A stretch of DNA of 7,990 bases from Verrucomicrobiales bacterium (GCA_003453085.1 DMMK01000223.1:1-7990), one strand, 5' to 3'; numbered from the stretch's first letter, positions 1-6,882 are shown. Translations and numbers: made by a program. Notes: generated by a model from the letters alone, not told the origin.

Positions 1-204
1 TGCCGCGACGTGCACAGGAGTGATCGCACCCGGTTTTCGTTTGGAAGCCGCACGCGCTTGCTCCCATTCGGCGAGGATGTGGGCTCGTAGAACCTCGTCA
101 TCCATCGCGGGGTTGCCTGCCTCCACTCCGTGGGCAGGTGCGAGATGTATCGCTGCCAAACTGAAAAAGACGGCAAGAAGGCATGGGCGGATCATGCCTA
201 TCAT
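1..204 (-). CDS. Exported protein of unknown function, N-terminal part only
   Basis: The gene enters from the right and runs off the left edge of the window, so only about 65 N-terminal residues are visible. It opens with a good signal peptide: MIRPC, then a hydrophobic core (LLAVFFSLAAIHLA) and a likely cleavage site after HGVEA near residue 26. The visible mature part is polar and probably helical (MDDEVLRAHILAEWEQARAA) and shows no motif I recognise. Two in-frame ATGs are possible, at 204 and at 195. The one at 195 gives the more typical signal peptide (MIRP...), and neither has a Shine-Dalgarno sequence. The frame stays open to the edge. A soxbox-like palindrome at 370-387 lies about 165 bp upstream, so the gene may be a SoxR target. 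Export is well supported; the function is unknown. Confidence 0.65.
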   Translation of the reverse strand, partial: MIGMIRPCLLAVFFSLAAIHLAPAHGVEAGNPAMDDEVLRAHILAEWEQARAASKRKPGAITPVHVAA

Positions 205-369
205 TCGCGGGTCTTTGTAAAGGCAGGATCAAGAAGAAGCCGGAGATTTGTAAAGAACGCGTTAACGAAGCAAAGCGCTAGTTTTGCCTGCTGAATGATA
301 ACAGACTGGAGAGTCAGGAGGACCATCGTTGTACGATTCGTGAGATAGATGACGGAAAAAACGATTTGC

Positions 370-387
370 CCTCAAGTTAAGTTGAGG
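370..387 (-). promoter_or_regulatory. Soxbox-like SoxR operator distal to soxR
   Basis: The sequence CCTCAAGTTAAGTTGAGG differs at one position from the enterobacterial soxS operator CCTCAAGTTAACTTGAGG, recalled from general knowledge. It lies beyond the 3' end of soxR and upstream of the minus-strand exported gene. Read on the minus strand it is followed after 3 nt by AATCGT (366-361), the same hexamer found at nearly the same place after the soxR-proximal box. This suggests a promoter facing left, although the -35 on that strand (GCATCC) is poor. On the plus strand a TTGCCC overlaps the box as a better -35, but no -10 follows. The site is well supported; the direction of its promoter is uncertain. 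Confidence 0.75.
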
Positions 388-480
388 ATGCAGGGTCGCC
401 AAATGATTCAAATTTCCAAACAGGTGTTAGGCCTACATGGCCTTGCCCATGGCAGGTCCAAACATCGCTGTGCGGAAGAT

Positions 481-927
481 TCACAACAAGCGCGGTCCGG
501 GCCCCTGCTGGGCCAATTCGTCACCAGGATTGCGCAGCGGACAGTCCTTCAGGGAAAGGCAGCCACAGCCGATGCAAAGGTTCAATTGGTTGCGCATGCG
601 AGTGGCGAGCTGGATCTTTTCCTCCAGCGTCTTCTCCCAGGCGCGGCTTACTTTTTGCCAATCCGCTTTGGAAGGAATGCCGTCGGGTGGCAGATCCTGA
701 AAGGCCTCTTTGATCTCCTCCAACGAAAAGCCCAGACGTTGAGCCACCTTGATGAAACCGAGGATGCGAAGCTCGCGCCGGGAGAAGCGTCGCTGGTTCC
801 TTTCATCGCGGACGCTGCGCACCAGCCGCTTGGATTCGTAAAAATGGATTGCCGAAACGGCGATGCCGCTGCGTCGGGACAGCTCACCGACGGTCAGCAT
901 CTCCTCTTCACTTTTCTGGAGCCTCAT
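481..927 (-). CDS. soxR: Redox-sensitive transcriptional activator SoxR (MerR family)
   Basis: SoxR is a dimeric MerR-type activator whose [2Fe-2S] cluster is oxidised by superoxide or redox-cycling compounds; oxidised SoxR distorts an over-long promoter spacer to start transcription. At 148 residues the protein has the usual family length. The winged-helix DNA-binding domain covers about residues 10-78 (LTVGELSRRSGIAVSAIHFY, then NQRRFSR). A dimerisation helix follows at about 85-115. The cluster-binding motif CIGCGC..(5)..C has Cys118, 121, 123 and 129, and the C-terminal tail CPLRNPGDELAQQGPGPRLL closely matches that of E. coli SoxR. The ATG at 927 is used here. An internal ATG at 900 (residue 10, MLTVGEL) is a serious alternative, because the predicted promoter would place the transcript start near 927 and GAAGAGGAG directly precedes that ATG. 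No soxS is nearby, as in most bacteria outside the enterics, where SoxR controls its targets directly. Confidence 0.96.
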   Translation of the reverse strand: MRLQKSEEEMLTVGELSRRSGIAVSAIHFYESKRLVRSVRDERNQRRFSRRELRILGFIKVAQRLGFSLEEIKEAFQDLPPDGIPSKADWQKVSRAWEKTLEEKIQLATRMRNQLNLCIGCGCLSLKDCPLRNPGDELAQQGPGPRLL

Positions 928-1363
928 GCGGCACGATTCGCCTCAAGTGAACTTGAGGTCAAGGACGAGCGCTTCCCTCGATCCGCGCACTACGCATCGG
1001 CAAGATGACAAAACAAACATCCCCTCTGCATCCTCGGCGGACCAGCTTCCAACGGCATCTCCACGCCTACATTCCACCCGCATTGACCATGAAAACGACC
1101 CACTTATTGATCTTACAGCAACGGCAGGCCAAACGATTCGCAGCTCGGACAGTCGCCGAGATGATTCGCCTGGGATGTTCAGGAAGTGTGATGAGATCTG
1201 CAGGCCTGCCCAGAACCGTCTTTTACTGGTCTCTTGGGGCGCGGACCTGGGAAAGTTGCAGTCCCGCTGCGGCTGCCAGGCATCTCATCAGCCAGTTTCA
1301 GCTGCATTGCCTTGGTTTGACTGAAACGGCGATCATGCCAGCTCCCGACCCATGTGTCGGTTA
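928..1363. other. Gene-free stretch between soxR and the next gene
   Basis: Apart from the soxR promoter at its left end, I find no convincing gene in this stretch. Plus-strand reading frames here have unlikely composition, no recognisable motif, and the longest one runs into the opposite-strand gene at 1364. Visible small elements are a perfect 10-bp palindrome GCAGGCCTGC (1200-1209) and a 7-bp inverted repeat GTTTCAG/CTGAAAC (1295-1301 and 1321-1327, 19-nt loop). CCGAC/GTCGG (1345-1360) lies just past the end of the small gene on the right. None is strong enough to assign. A decayed gene or an unrecognised small RNA is possible. Confidence 0.5.
933..962 (-). promoter_or_regulatory. soxR promoter with embedded soxbox
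   Basis: The palindrome CCTCAAGTGAACTTGAGG at 941-958 has one mismatch to the enterobacterial soxS operator. On the minus strand a near-consensus -35, TTGACC (962-957), overlaps its first two bases, as in the soxS promoter. AATCGT (938-933) is a plausible if weak -10, giving a spacer of about 18 nt, longer than the usual 17 and of the kind SoxR-type activators untwist. The box ends 13 bp from the ATG at 927. The arrangement implies that soxR is autoregulated. The box is clear by eye; the -10 assignment is less certain. Confidence 0.85.
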
Positions 1364-1624
1364 CTACGAAGGCGGAGTCCGCCCTTCGCCAAAGTATTTC
1401 TCACTGCGGTAGCGCAGCCACACACGGAGCTCTTGCGGGATCTTGTCTTTCTCCGTCTCGGTCAGGGTTTCGTAGAGGGCCAGGGCCTTGTCCCGCTCCC
1501 CTCGGCAGGCCCGGTTGTTATGGGCATCCCAGTAGCTGCGTGCCACGCGGATGCGCCTGCACACTTCCTTGATCAAAGCCGCGCCCGCCAGAGGCTTGTC
1601 GGAGGGTTTCTTCTTGGCAGGCAT
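1364..1624 (-). CDS. Small basic protein of unknown function
   Basis: This 86-residue soluble protein has a lysine-rich N-terminus (MPAKKKPSDKP) and no signal peptide or membrane segment. The rest is probably two or three helices rich in charged residues, including CRRIRVARSYWDAHNNRA, a segment about turnover-sized helices (ALALYETLTETEKDKIP) and RVWLRYRSEKYFGEG. The regular amphipathic pattern and lack of low-complexity sequence argue that it is a real gene. It starts 48 nt downstream of the duplicated-domain gene on the same strand, so it may be the last gene of that unit. It has no Shine-Dalgarno at normal spacing; a GGAGG lies more than 20 nt upstream of the ATG, too far away. I do not recognise the family. 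Confidence 0.7.
   Translation of the reverse strand: MPAKKKPSDKPLAGAALIKEVCRRIRVARSYWDAHNNRACRGERDKALALYETLTETEKDKIPQELRVWLRYRSEKYFGEGRTPPS
1367..1388 (-). terminator. GC-rich hairpin at the 3' end of the unit
   Basis: On the minus strand CGAAGGGCGG pairs with CCGCCTTCG around a 3-nt loop, giving 9 bp with one bulged G. The hairpin covers the last codons of the small 86-residue gene and ends at its TAG stop. It may stop transcription of the long minus-strand unit or protect its 3' end. It is not a classical intrinsic terminator because no T-run follows, only TAGTAACCGACAC. A second, weaker 5-bp stem (1345-1360) lies just beyond it. Confidence 0.35.
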
Positions 1625-1672
1625 GAGGGAAAGCTAACCTGGTACGAGGGGACCTCCAGGGCTAAATCATGT

Positions 1673-3136
1673 TTAGCGTTTGGCCACGGGGCCCTTCTTT
1701 TTCTTCTGAGCTTCCGTGAGCGCCTTGTGTGTGTCTTCACCGATCCACAGATCCCTGGCCCGTGACGGCTGGCCAATTTGTTCGCTGGTGACATTGGCCA
1801 GCAGCACGTCCCCCACGGCGATGTCTTGGAGGGTGACCTGCTTGTCGCCCTTCCACACACGGGTGGTCTCAGCCACCTGCAGGATGCTATGGCCAAAGTC
1901 AGGCGGGCGCTGCATGTCACCATTGTAATCTTTCACCTCGGGAAGCTGCCAGCCGATATGGATTCGGTCTTCAATCGGTCGCAGGTCCTTGACGCGCCAG
2001 GTCACCGCATTGCTGGCTTGATGACTGAATTCATCGCTGACGAGAGATGCTTGAGTGAAGGCTTTTTTCGAGTCCTGATACAGATGGAAACGGCAGCGAG
2101 TGCCTAACGGAATGTCTGACAAGAGGGCGTCTGCATTCAGGTGTTTCACACCGCCTTCAGGGATCAGGGTGAAATCCACCAGCTCCCCGTTGCGTTCCAT
2201 TTTAAATTGGCCGGTGCCAGTAGCGACATCGGCTTTCACCAGTTCACCGAAGACGAGATGCTCTGAAAACAGCGGAGGTTTTTGGCCAGGCTTGAGCTGA
2301 TACCAGGACAGGTGGCGGTTGCCAAACTCAGTGCGGAAAGGGAACTGCTCCGGATATTCCTTGGCGGGATTTTCCACCAGTTCTTGGTTCTGCATGCGGC
2401 CAAAGCCGTAGCCCATCAGGCTTTCGCCATAAAACTGGTCTTGTGTTTTCCAGCCCGCGCCGAATACGCGGACCACACGTCCTTTGCGGAACCCTTCGAG
2501 CATGTTGCTGACTTTCCCCACGATCTGGACGCCGCTGCATCCATAACCATCCACGGGCACATCACGAACCTCGACGAAGGAAAAACCTTCCCCATCCACA
2601 GGAGGGTTCCAGGTGCGCAGTTCATCATTGGCCACGCAGAGTTTGCCGCCGCCTTTACCCACAACAAAATCAGCCATCCACGTTGTTTTGAAGAGCTCTG
2701 GCTGGCTGCTGAAAAAAGTGACGGTGACGAGGTTACCCTCCGTTTGGTCAATCCGCCCGGCAATGCCACGCCTTTTGGTGAACTCGATGAAGCGCTTCCG
2801 TTGTTCGGGATCGGCAGGTTGATCGTCTTCTGTCGTGATGAGCCGGGTAAGCCTGCCCTCGCCATCCGGCAGCATGAGGAAAGTGAGCTTTGTCCCCAAC
2901 AGTACTTCTCGCAGGTCGGCCTCGCTGCCTCGATAACACATGATGCCAGAAGGGATCAGCGTGAAGTCCATGAGGGTGCCATCTTCCGTGCGGAATTGGC
3001 CGCTGCGATGCACAAAGTCTGCCTGCATAAGTTCGCCGCGGACGCGTTGTTCCGAGCCGCGTTTCGGGAAAACGGGTATCTCGGCGACCAGCGAAGAAGC
3101 GCAGAAAAGAAAAGTTAAAAGGCGCGTGATCATCAT
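1673..3136 (-). CDS. Secreted protein with a duplicated domain of unknown function
   Basis: The 487-residue protein has a short signal peptide (MMITRLLTFLFCASSLVAEI, probable cleavage after residue 18). Two copies of the same domain are visible. Copy 1 spans about residues 34-105 (RGELMQADF, SGQFRTEDG, MDFTLIPSG, LLGTKLTF). Copy 2 spans about 297-368 (FGELVKADV, TGQFKMERNG, VDFTLIPEG, PLGTRCRF). They share the order GEL-(x)2-AD, GQF, DFTLIP and LGT, which looks like a small beta-rich fold. Weaker similarity after each copy, up to about residues 230 and 450, suggests that a larger module was duplicated. The C-terminus ends in a basic tail (AQKKKKGPVAKR). No catalytic motif was recognised. Its ATG overlaps the TGA of the LRR gene as ATGA, which points to translational coupling. 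The gene is certain; the function is unknown. Confidence 0.9.
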   Translation of the reverse strand: MMITRLLTFLFCASSLVAEIPVFPKRGSEQRVRGELMQADFVHRSGQFRTEDGTLMDFTLIPSGIMCYRGSEADLREVLLGTKLTFLMLPDGEGRLTRLITTEDDQPADPEQRKRFIEFTKRRGIAGRIDQTEGNLVTVTFFSSQPELFKTTWMADFVVGKGGGKLCVANDELRTWNPPVDGEGFSFVEVRDVPVDGYGCSGVQIVGKVSNMLEGFRKGRVVRVFGAGWKTQDQFYGESLMGYGFGRMQNQELVENPAKEYPEQFPFRTEFGNRHLSWYQLKPGQKPPLFSEHLVFGELVKADVATGTGQFKMERNGELVDFTLIPEGGVKHLNADALLSDIPLGTRCRFHLYQDSKKAFTQASLVSDEFSHQASNAVTWRVKDLRPIEDRIHIGWQLPEVKDYNGDMQRPPDFGHSILQVAETTRVWKGDKQVTLQDIAVGDVLLANVTSEQIGQPSRARDLWIGEDTHKALTEAQKKKKGPVAKR

Positions 3137-4302
3137 TGAAATTTCACGTCCACGTTCGGCAACAGGGCTCTGATTTTTGCCTGAGTTTCGGCGGGATAAC
3201 TTTGTGGGCGACGGATGAGCTTGAGCTCCTTGAGAAAGGCGAAGGCGCGCAGTTGCGGCAGGCGTTCATCGGGCAGGTTCAGGCCGCCGATTTCCAGTTG
3301 GTGAAGCTGGGTGAGCTGGGTAGCCAGTTTCAGCCCCTCATCATCCAGCTTGTCACAGCGGGTCAGTGTGAGTCTTCTCAAAGAAGGGATGGCGCGCACC
3401 GCAGCAATGCCTTCAGGACGGTCGAGCCCATCACCTAACTGCAAGTATTCCAAAGGTAACGCTTCCAGGTTTTGCAAACTCGCAGGGCTGGCATTGGGGG
3501 TGCCCATCTCTAGGCCTTTCAGCTTTGTGAGCTTTTTCAGATGCAGCGCTCCGGCATCGGTAAACTTCGCGTGGGCGAGGCTCAGGCTTTCCAAGTTGGG
3601 CAGGTGATCGCAGAGTTGCTTCAGGCCTTCGTCATCGATGCTGCTGCCTCGGTGGCTGACCTTGACCAGCTTGGTAAAACCTTCGAACTTGGCATAGGCG
3701 CGGCCTGTGATCTTGGTGCCGACGAAAGAAAAGGATTCCAGGTTTTTCAGCCCGGCCAGTTGCTCCATGCCCGCATCAGTCAGCGGCCCGTTGTTGGTGA
3801 AGCGCAGGCTTTTCAGGGTGGTCAGCTTGCCAATCGGAGTGATCCAGTCATCCCCCAATTTGGTGGCGATGATGTTGAGAGATTCCAGCGCACTGAGGTG
3901 GCCGAGGTGGGCAAAGAAGTCGGCATCGTAAGGGTCTTCTTTTCGATGATCATGAGGTCCGGCATTGGGGATGGCTAGATCCACCAGTTTCAACGTCTCG
4001 AAGATGGCCACTGGGCCCCCCACAGCCTTTTGGAGACTTTCAGGAGTGGTATTGATCTTTTCGATCTTGCCCTTCGCGGCCTCCACCGTGCGGGCGATGG
4101 CTTCTGCGTGGGGATGTTCTGCCGCTGCGATCAGAATGGCTTTTGAGTGTTCCAACAAAGCCTGTTTGAGCGCAGCATCGGAGGTGGAAGCGATGATGCC
4201 ATCCAGTTCGGTCTGAGAAGAGATCCGGGAAAGGTCTGGGCCTGCCGAGAATGCGGATGTGGCGAAAGCGAGCAGTGAAAAGAGGGTGAGAGATAGCTTC
4301 AT
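3133..4302 (-). CDS. Secreted leucine-rich-repeat protein
   Basis: The 389-residue protein opens with a typical signal peptide (MKLSLTLFSLLAFATSAFSA, cleavage near residue 20). A helical N-terminal region of about 80 residues follows (TELDGIIASTSDAALKQALL, EHPHAEAIARTVEAAKGKI). The leucine-rich repeats run from about residue 131 to 363, roughly nine to ten units of about 24 residues. Examples are LTDAGMEQLAGLKNLESFSF, DDEGLKQLCDHLPNLESLSL, FTDAGALHLKKLTKLKGLEM and LDDEGLKLATQLTQLHQLEI. Such solenoids usually bind proteins or glycans; no catalytic domain is attached. The frame extends upstream to 4494, but the ATG at 4302 is preferred because the signal peptide begins there and a longer form would overlap the hydrolase gene by 170 bp. 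It starts 22 nt after the hydrolase stop and overlaps the next gene by 4 nt. Its ligand is unknown. Confidence 0.92.
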   Translation of the reverse strand: MKLSLTLFSLLAFATSAFSAGPDLSRISSQTELDGIIASTSDAALKQALLEHSKAILIAAAEHPHAEAIARTVEAAKGKIEKINTTPESLQKAVGGPVAIFETLKLVDLAIPNAGPHDHRKEDPYDADFFAHLGHLSALESLNIIATKLGDDWITPIGKLTTLKSLRFTNNGPLTDAGMEQLAGLKNLESFSFVGTKITGRAYAKFEGFTKLVKVSHRGSSIDDEGLKQLCDHLPNLESLSLAHAKFTDAGALHLKKLTKLKGLEMGTPNASPASLQNLEALPLEYLQLGDGLDRPEGIAAVRAIPSLRRLTLTRCDKLDDEGLKLATQLTQLHQLEIGGLNLPDERLPQLRAFAFLKELKLIRRPQSYPAETQAKIRALLPNVDVKFQ

Positions 4303-4324
4303 GAAGATCGGGGAAAGGTTGGGT

Positions 4325-5449
4325 TCACTTGGCCAGTTGACCTTCGCGCTGAAAGGTCTGCCAGTCGGCGGCATAGGCCGCATTGAACAGCCAGGAGGCC
4401 GTGGATTTGTCCTCCGAGAAATCGGCGATGGGAGCGATGGACAGTGTTTGATAGCCACCTTTAGCCGGGTTCCAATTTTGGCCCAGATAACCATCCTGTG
4501 TTTTCAACTCGGTGAGCTTGCTGGGAAGAGCCTCCGTAGGCACGCGGGCGGTGAAGCTGTGACGGAGGAAGGAGAAGACAAGAGGCCAGGTCTTTTCGCC
4601 CGGGCCGTGGCCCGTCTTGGGCTCCACCGCATAGTGCCAGAGGGCGTGGTGCTTTTGCCGCATGGCTTCCACAATCGCCATGTTTTCTTCCTTGGAGGGA
4701 CGGGCGAAAAAAGGGTCGTCTTCACCAAAGATGATGAGGCCTGGCACCTGCGCGGCGGCTGGCTGATAAACTTGGTAAGTGGTGCCGGGGCGCATGGAAA
4801 CCCAGGCCCAGACGCGGGTGCCTTCGGTGGCCGGATAGATGGCGGAAAAACCTGTGCCATTCGAGTGGCCGTAAAGAAACCAGGGAGCGTGGGAAAGCTC
4901 GGGATGCTGGGACTTTGCCGCGAAAGCCTGCAGCCGTTCATCCAGCAGACTGCGTGGCCAGAATCCGCGCTGCATCGGATTGCCGATGAATTTGAAAAGC
5001 CCCAGCTTCAGTTCTCTGGCGATACGGCGCATCTCCGCATGCTTGTACAGCGTCTCACCGCTTCCATGGCCAGAAATGACCACGATGCCACGCACCGTGC
5101 CGACGTTCTCCGGCAACCAGAGGTCAAATTTGACGTCCTCCTTTTTGCCCTCACCCTTCTGTTTCACCACCTCGCGCCACTGTGCGTCTTCCAGCTTCCA
5201 GTCCCAGTGTCGCTCAATGGCCTGGCCTGCGGAAGGTGTACCCCACTTCACTTCATCCAGGATGCCATCCCAGGCCTGCTGGTTCTTCACACCTGCATGG
5301 GCACGCACCCAGCCGATGCTGTGACATTCTGGAAGTTGCAGGGTTTCGGTGATTTCCAGATCAGCCGCATCAGCCGGAGGGCCAAAGGCAGCGAGCAGCA
5401 GCAAGACGGCAGCCTGATAAAAACGCAGGCGGGGCAGTGGCGAAGACAC
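4325..5449 (-). CDS. Secreted alpha/beta-hydrolase (esterase-like)
   Basis: The 374-residue protein carries a signal peptide (core AAVLLLLAAFG, probable cleavage after ADA at residue 28). The catalytic elements of the alpha/beta-hydrolase fold appear in order. GHGSG at 127-131 is a likely oxyanion loop after the strand GIVVIS. The nucleophile elbow GHSNG (194-198) places Ser196 as nucleophile. GEDDPFF (242-248) supplies the acid (Asp244 or Asp245), and His281 in KTGHGPGEKTW completes the triad. A C-terminal extension of about 75 residues follows the fold. This class includes esterases, acetyl-xylan-type esterases and peptidases, and the substrate cannot be told from sequence. Translation starts at GTG (5449), since no in-frame ATG lies near enough upstream, and no Shine-Dalgarno is visible. 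It follows the DUF1552 gene by 32 nt and precedes the LRR gene by 22 nt. Confidence 0.93.
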   Translation of the reverse strand: MSSPLPRLRFYQAAVLLLLAAFGPPADAADLEITETLQLPECHSIGWVRAHAGVKNQQAWDGILDEVKWGTPSAGQAIERHWDWKLEDAQWREVVKQKGEGKKEDVKFDLWLPENVGTVRGIVVISGHGSGETLYKHAEMRRIARELKLGLFKFIGNPMQRGFWPRSLLDERLQAFAAKSQHPELSHAPWFLYGHSNGTGFSAIYPATEGTRVWAWVSMRPGTTYQVYQPAAAQVPGLIIFGEDDPFFARPSKEENMAIVEAMRQKHHALWHYAVEPKTGHGPGEKTWPLVFSFLRHSFTARVPTEALPSKLTELKTQDGYLGQNWNPAKGGYQTLSIAPIADFSEDKSTASWLFNAAYAADWQTFQREGQLAK

Positions 5450-5481
5450 GATGATGTTAAATTTAGTTAGGCGGTTCAGGT

Positions 5482-6882
5482 TCAGACGATCTCAGAGACC
5501 GGCCCCAGGCTGTCCACAAAGGACTCGGCATTCACTTCCATCTTTTGCATCATGGTCAGCAGCACGTTATTGAGGCGGGCTTTTTCGTCTTTCGGTTTGC
5601 CGCAGAGGCTGCGCCATTCGTCATAACTCAGTGAGTAGTCTTCCTTCAGGTGCGGGCGATTGTAGTCCAGGTGCTGGCCATGTTTCAGGCCCAGGCCTTT
5701 GCCGCCGGCGAGGAGGATGGGCAGGTTGCTGTTGCAGTGGCTGTGGCCATAGCTCATGCCGCTGCCAAAGAGCACCATGGTGCGGTCCAGCAATGGCTCT
5801 TCACCATCTTGGATGCTGCGCAGCTCATCCAGGAAATGGGCAAACTGCTGCATGATGAAGGCATCGCTTTTGGCTAGGCGCTCCAGCACCACGGGATCAC
5901 CATTGTGATGAGAAAGATTGTGCCGTGCCTGCGTGATGCCGATCTCAGGAATGGCGAGGCCGTTGCCCTCACTGCCGTTCATGTAGGTCACCACGCGGGT
6001 CATGTCGGTGCGCAGGGCCAGCACAATGAGGTCAAACATGGTGCGCCAATATTCACCCGCTTGGGCCTTGGGAACATCGCGCTGGAAAGGCGCTGCCGCT
6101 TGGGCCGCAACGACGGGTTTGGGCACATCCAGCCAGGCGTCCAGCCGCTCGGTGCGCTGTTCCACATCACGCACGGCATGCAGGTATTCGTCCAGCTTGT
6201 GGCGGTCTTCATTGCCCAGGCCGCGGCGGAGGTCACTGGCATCGTCCAGCACGGCATCCAGCACGCTGCGGCGTTTGGTCAGGCGGGCGCGTTGCTCTGC
6301 GATGCCGCCTTTTTCTTCGCCGAACAAACGATTGAATATGTTCTTTGGATTGTCTTCTGCGGGCAGTGGCACGCCGTCGCGTGAGAATGCCAGGGTGCTG
6401 CTATTGAAGGGCTGACCGGTACCGGAGGAGATAGAGAGTTCCAGGGAAGAGAAACGCGTTTGCTGCCCCACGCTCTCGGCCATCATTTGGTCTGCCGAGA
6501 TGGAGTTTTCATACTTCCGTCCGCCCTGGGCATCAATCTTTGCACCCGTGAGCCACGTATCTGCACAGACATGTGCCTGACCAAGGCCATTCGGGTGATG
6601 CAGACCGCTGAAGACCGTAAAGTCGTCACGATGTTTTTCCAGAGGCTGGAGGGAAGGGGACAGCTCGTAACCGCGTCCAGGCTGCTTGACCTGCCAGGCC
6701 ATCCCATTGACGCCGTTCGGGATGTAAACAAACACACTGCGCCGGGGTTTGGTCACTGCAGCGGCGGCGCGCACTCGCAGCGGCATCATCGCATCCAGCA
6801 AAGGGAGGGCCATGGTGGTGCCCAGGCCGCGCAAAAAGTGGCGGCGGTTGAGAAGCCAGCGTTGAGAAAGGATGTTGGACAT
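5482..6882 (-). CDS. DUF1552 family exported protein
   Basis: The 466-residue protein matches DUF1552 (PF07586), a family expanded in Planctomycetes and Verrucomicrobia with no firmly known biochemical role. A twin-arginine-like leader, LNRRHFLRGLGTTMALPLLD (11-30), suggests Tat export of a folded, possibly cofactor- or metal-bearing protein. Family-typical segments are VFVYIPNGVNGMAW (50-63), FSGLHHPNGLGQAHVCADTW (91-110), RHNLSHHNGDP (320-330) and MVLFGSGMSYGHSHCNSNLP (369-388), followed by ILLAGG. The many His and Asp residues recall the related DUF1501 group, so metal binding is possible but inferred. The frame is open to 6978, but the ATG at 6882 is preferred because it sits 12 residues before the twin arginines. 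It is the first gene of the minus-strand unit. The DUF1587/1592/1595 cytochrome-like partner often found with this family is not next to it. Confidence 0.95.
   Translation of the reverse strand: MSNILSQRWLLNRRHFLRGLGTTMALPLLDAMMPLRVRAAAAVTKPRRSVFVYIPNGVNGMAWQVKQPGRGYELSPSLQPLEKHRDDFTVFSGLHHPNGLGQAHVCADTWLTGAKIDAQGGRKYENSISADQMMAESVGQQTRFSSLELSISSGTGQPFNSSTLAFSRDGVPLPAEDNPKNIFNRLFGEEKGGIAEQRARLTKRRSVLDAVLDDASDLRRGLGNEDRHKLDEYLHAVRDVEQRTERLDAWLDVPKPVVAAQAAAPFQRDVPKAQAGEYWRTMFDLIVLALRTDMTRVVTYMNGSEGNGLAIPEIGITQARHNLSHHNGDPVVLERLAKSDAFIMQQFAHFLDELRSIQDGEEPLLDRTMVLFGSGMSYGHSHCNSNLPILLAGGKGLGLKHGQHLDYNRPHLKEDYSLSYDEWRSLCGKPKDEKARLNNVLLTMMQKMEVNAESFVDSLGPVSEIV

Noticed and set aside
214..255. Direct repeat TTTGTAAAG (214-222 and 247-255) upstream of the left exported gene
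   Set aside because: Two short AT-rich copies 33 bp apart could be -35-like elements (TTTACA on the minus strand) or an operator pair, but the evidence is too thin to call.
201..326. Minus-strand 41-codon frame whose TGA overlaps the ATG at 204 as ATGA
   Set aside because: The overlap resembles coupling, but there is no ribosome-binding site, no motif and nothing to exclude chance.
429..443. AGGCC/GGCCT hairpin downstream of soxR, considered as its terminator
   Set aside because: Only 5 bp with no T-run after it on the minus strand.
349..1008. Plus-strand open frame of 219 codons covering soxR
   Set aside because: soxR on the other strand is unmistakable. The frame also contains both soxboxes, and its product has no recognisable feature.
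1005..1412. Plus-strand open frame of 135 codons in the stretch right of soxR
   Set aside because: Odd composition, no motif, and its end overlaps the small minus-strand gene. It could be a decayed gene but nothing supports this.
1661..1677. Inverted repeat GCTAAA/TTTAGC across the stop of the duplicated-domain gene, considered as a terminator
   Set aside because: Only a 6-bp, mostly AT stem with no T-run. The next gene follows at 48 nt on the same strand.
2282..3118. Plus-strand open frame of 278 codons opposite the duplicated-domain gene
   Set aside because: The minus-strand protein has a signal peptide, internal duplication and ATGA coupling; the plus-strand product has none of these.
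4303..4494. 64-residue upstream extension of the LRR protein
   Set aside because: It would bury the signal peptide inside the protein and overlap the hydrolase gene by 170 bp.
4259..5470. Long plus-strand open frame (about 400 codons) opposite the hydrolase gene
   Set aside because: It lies fully antisense to a gene with a signal peptide and an intact catalytic triad, and its translation has no domain or motif. It is a codon-bias shadow.
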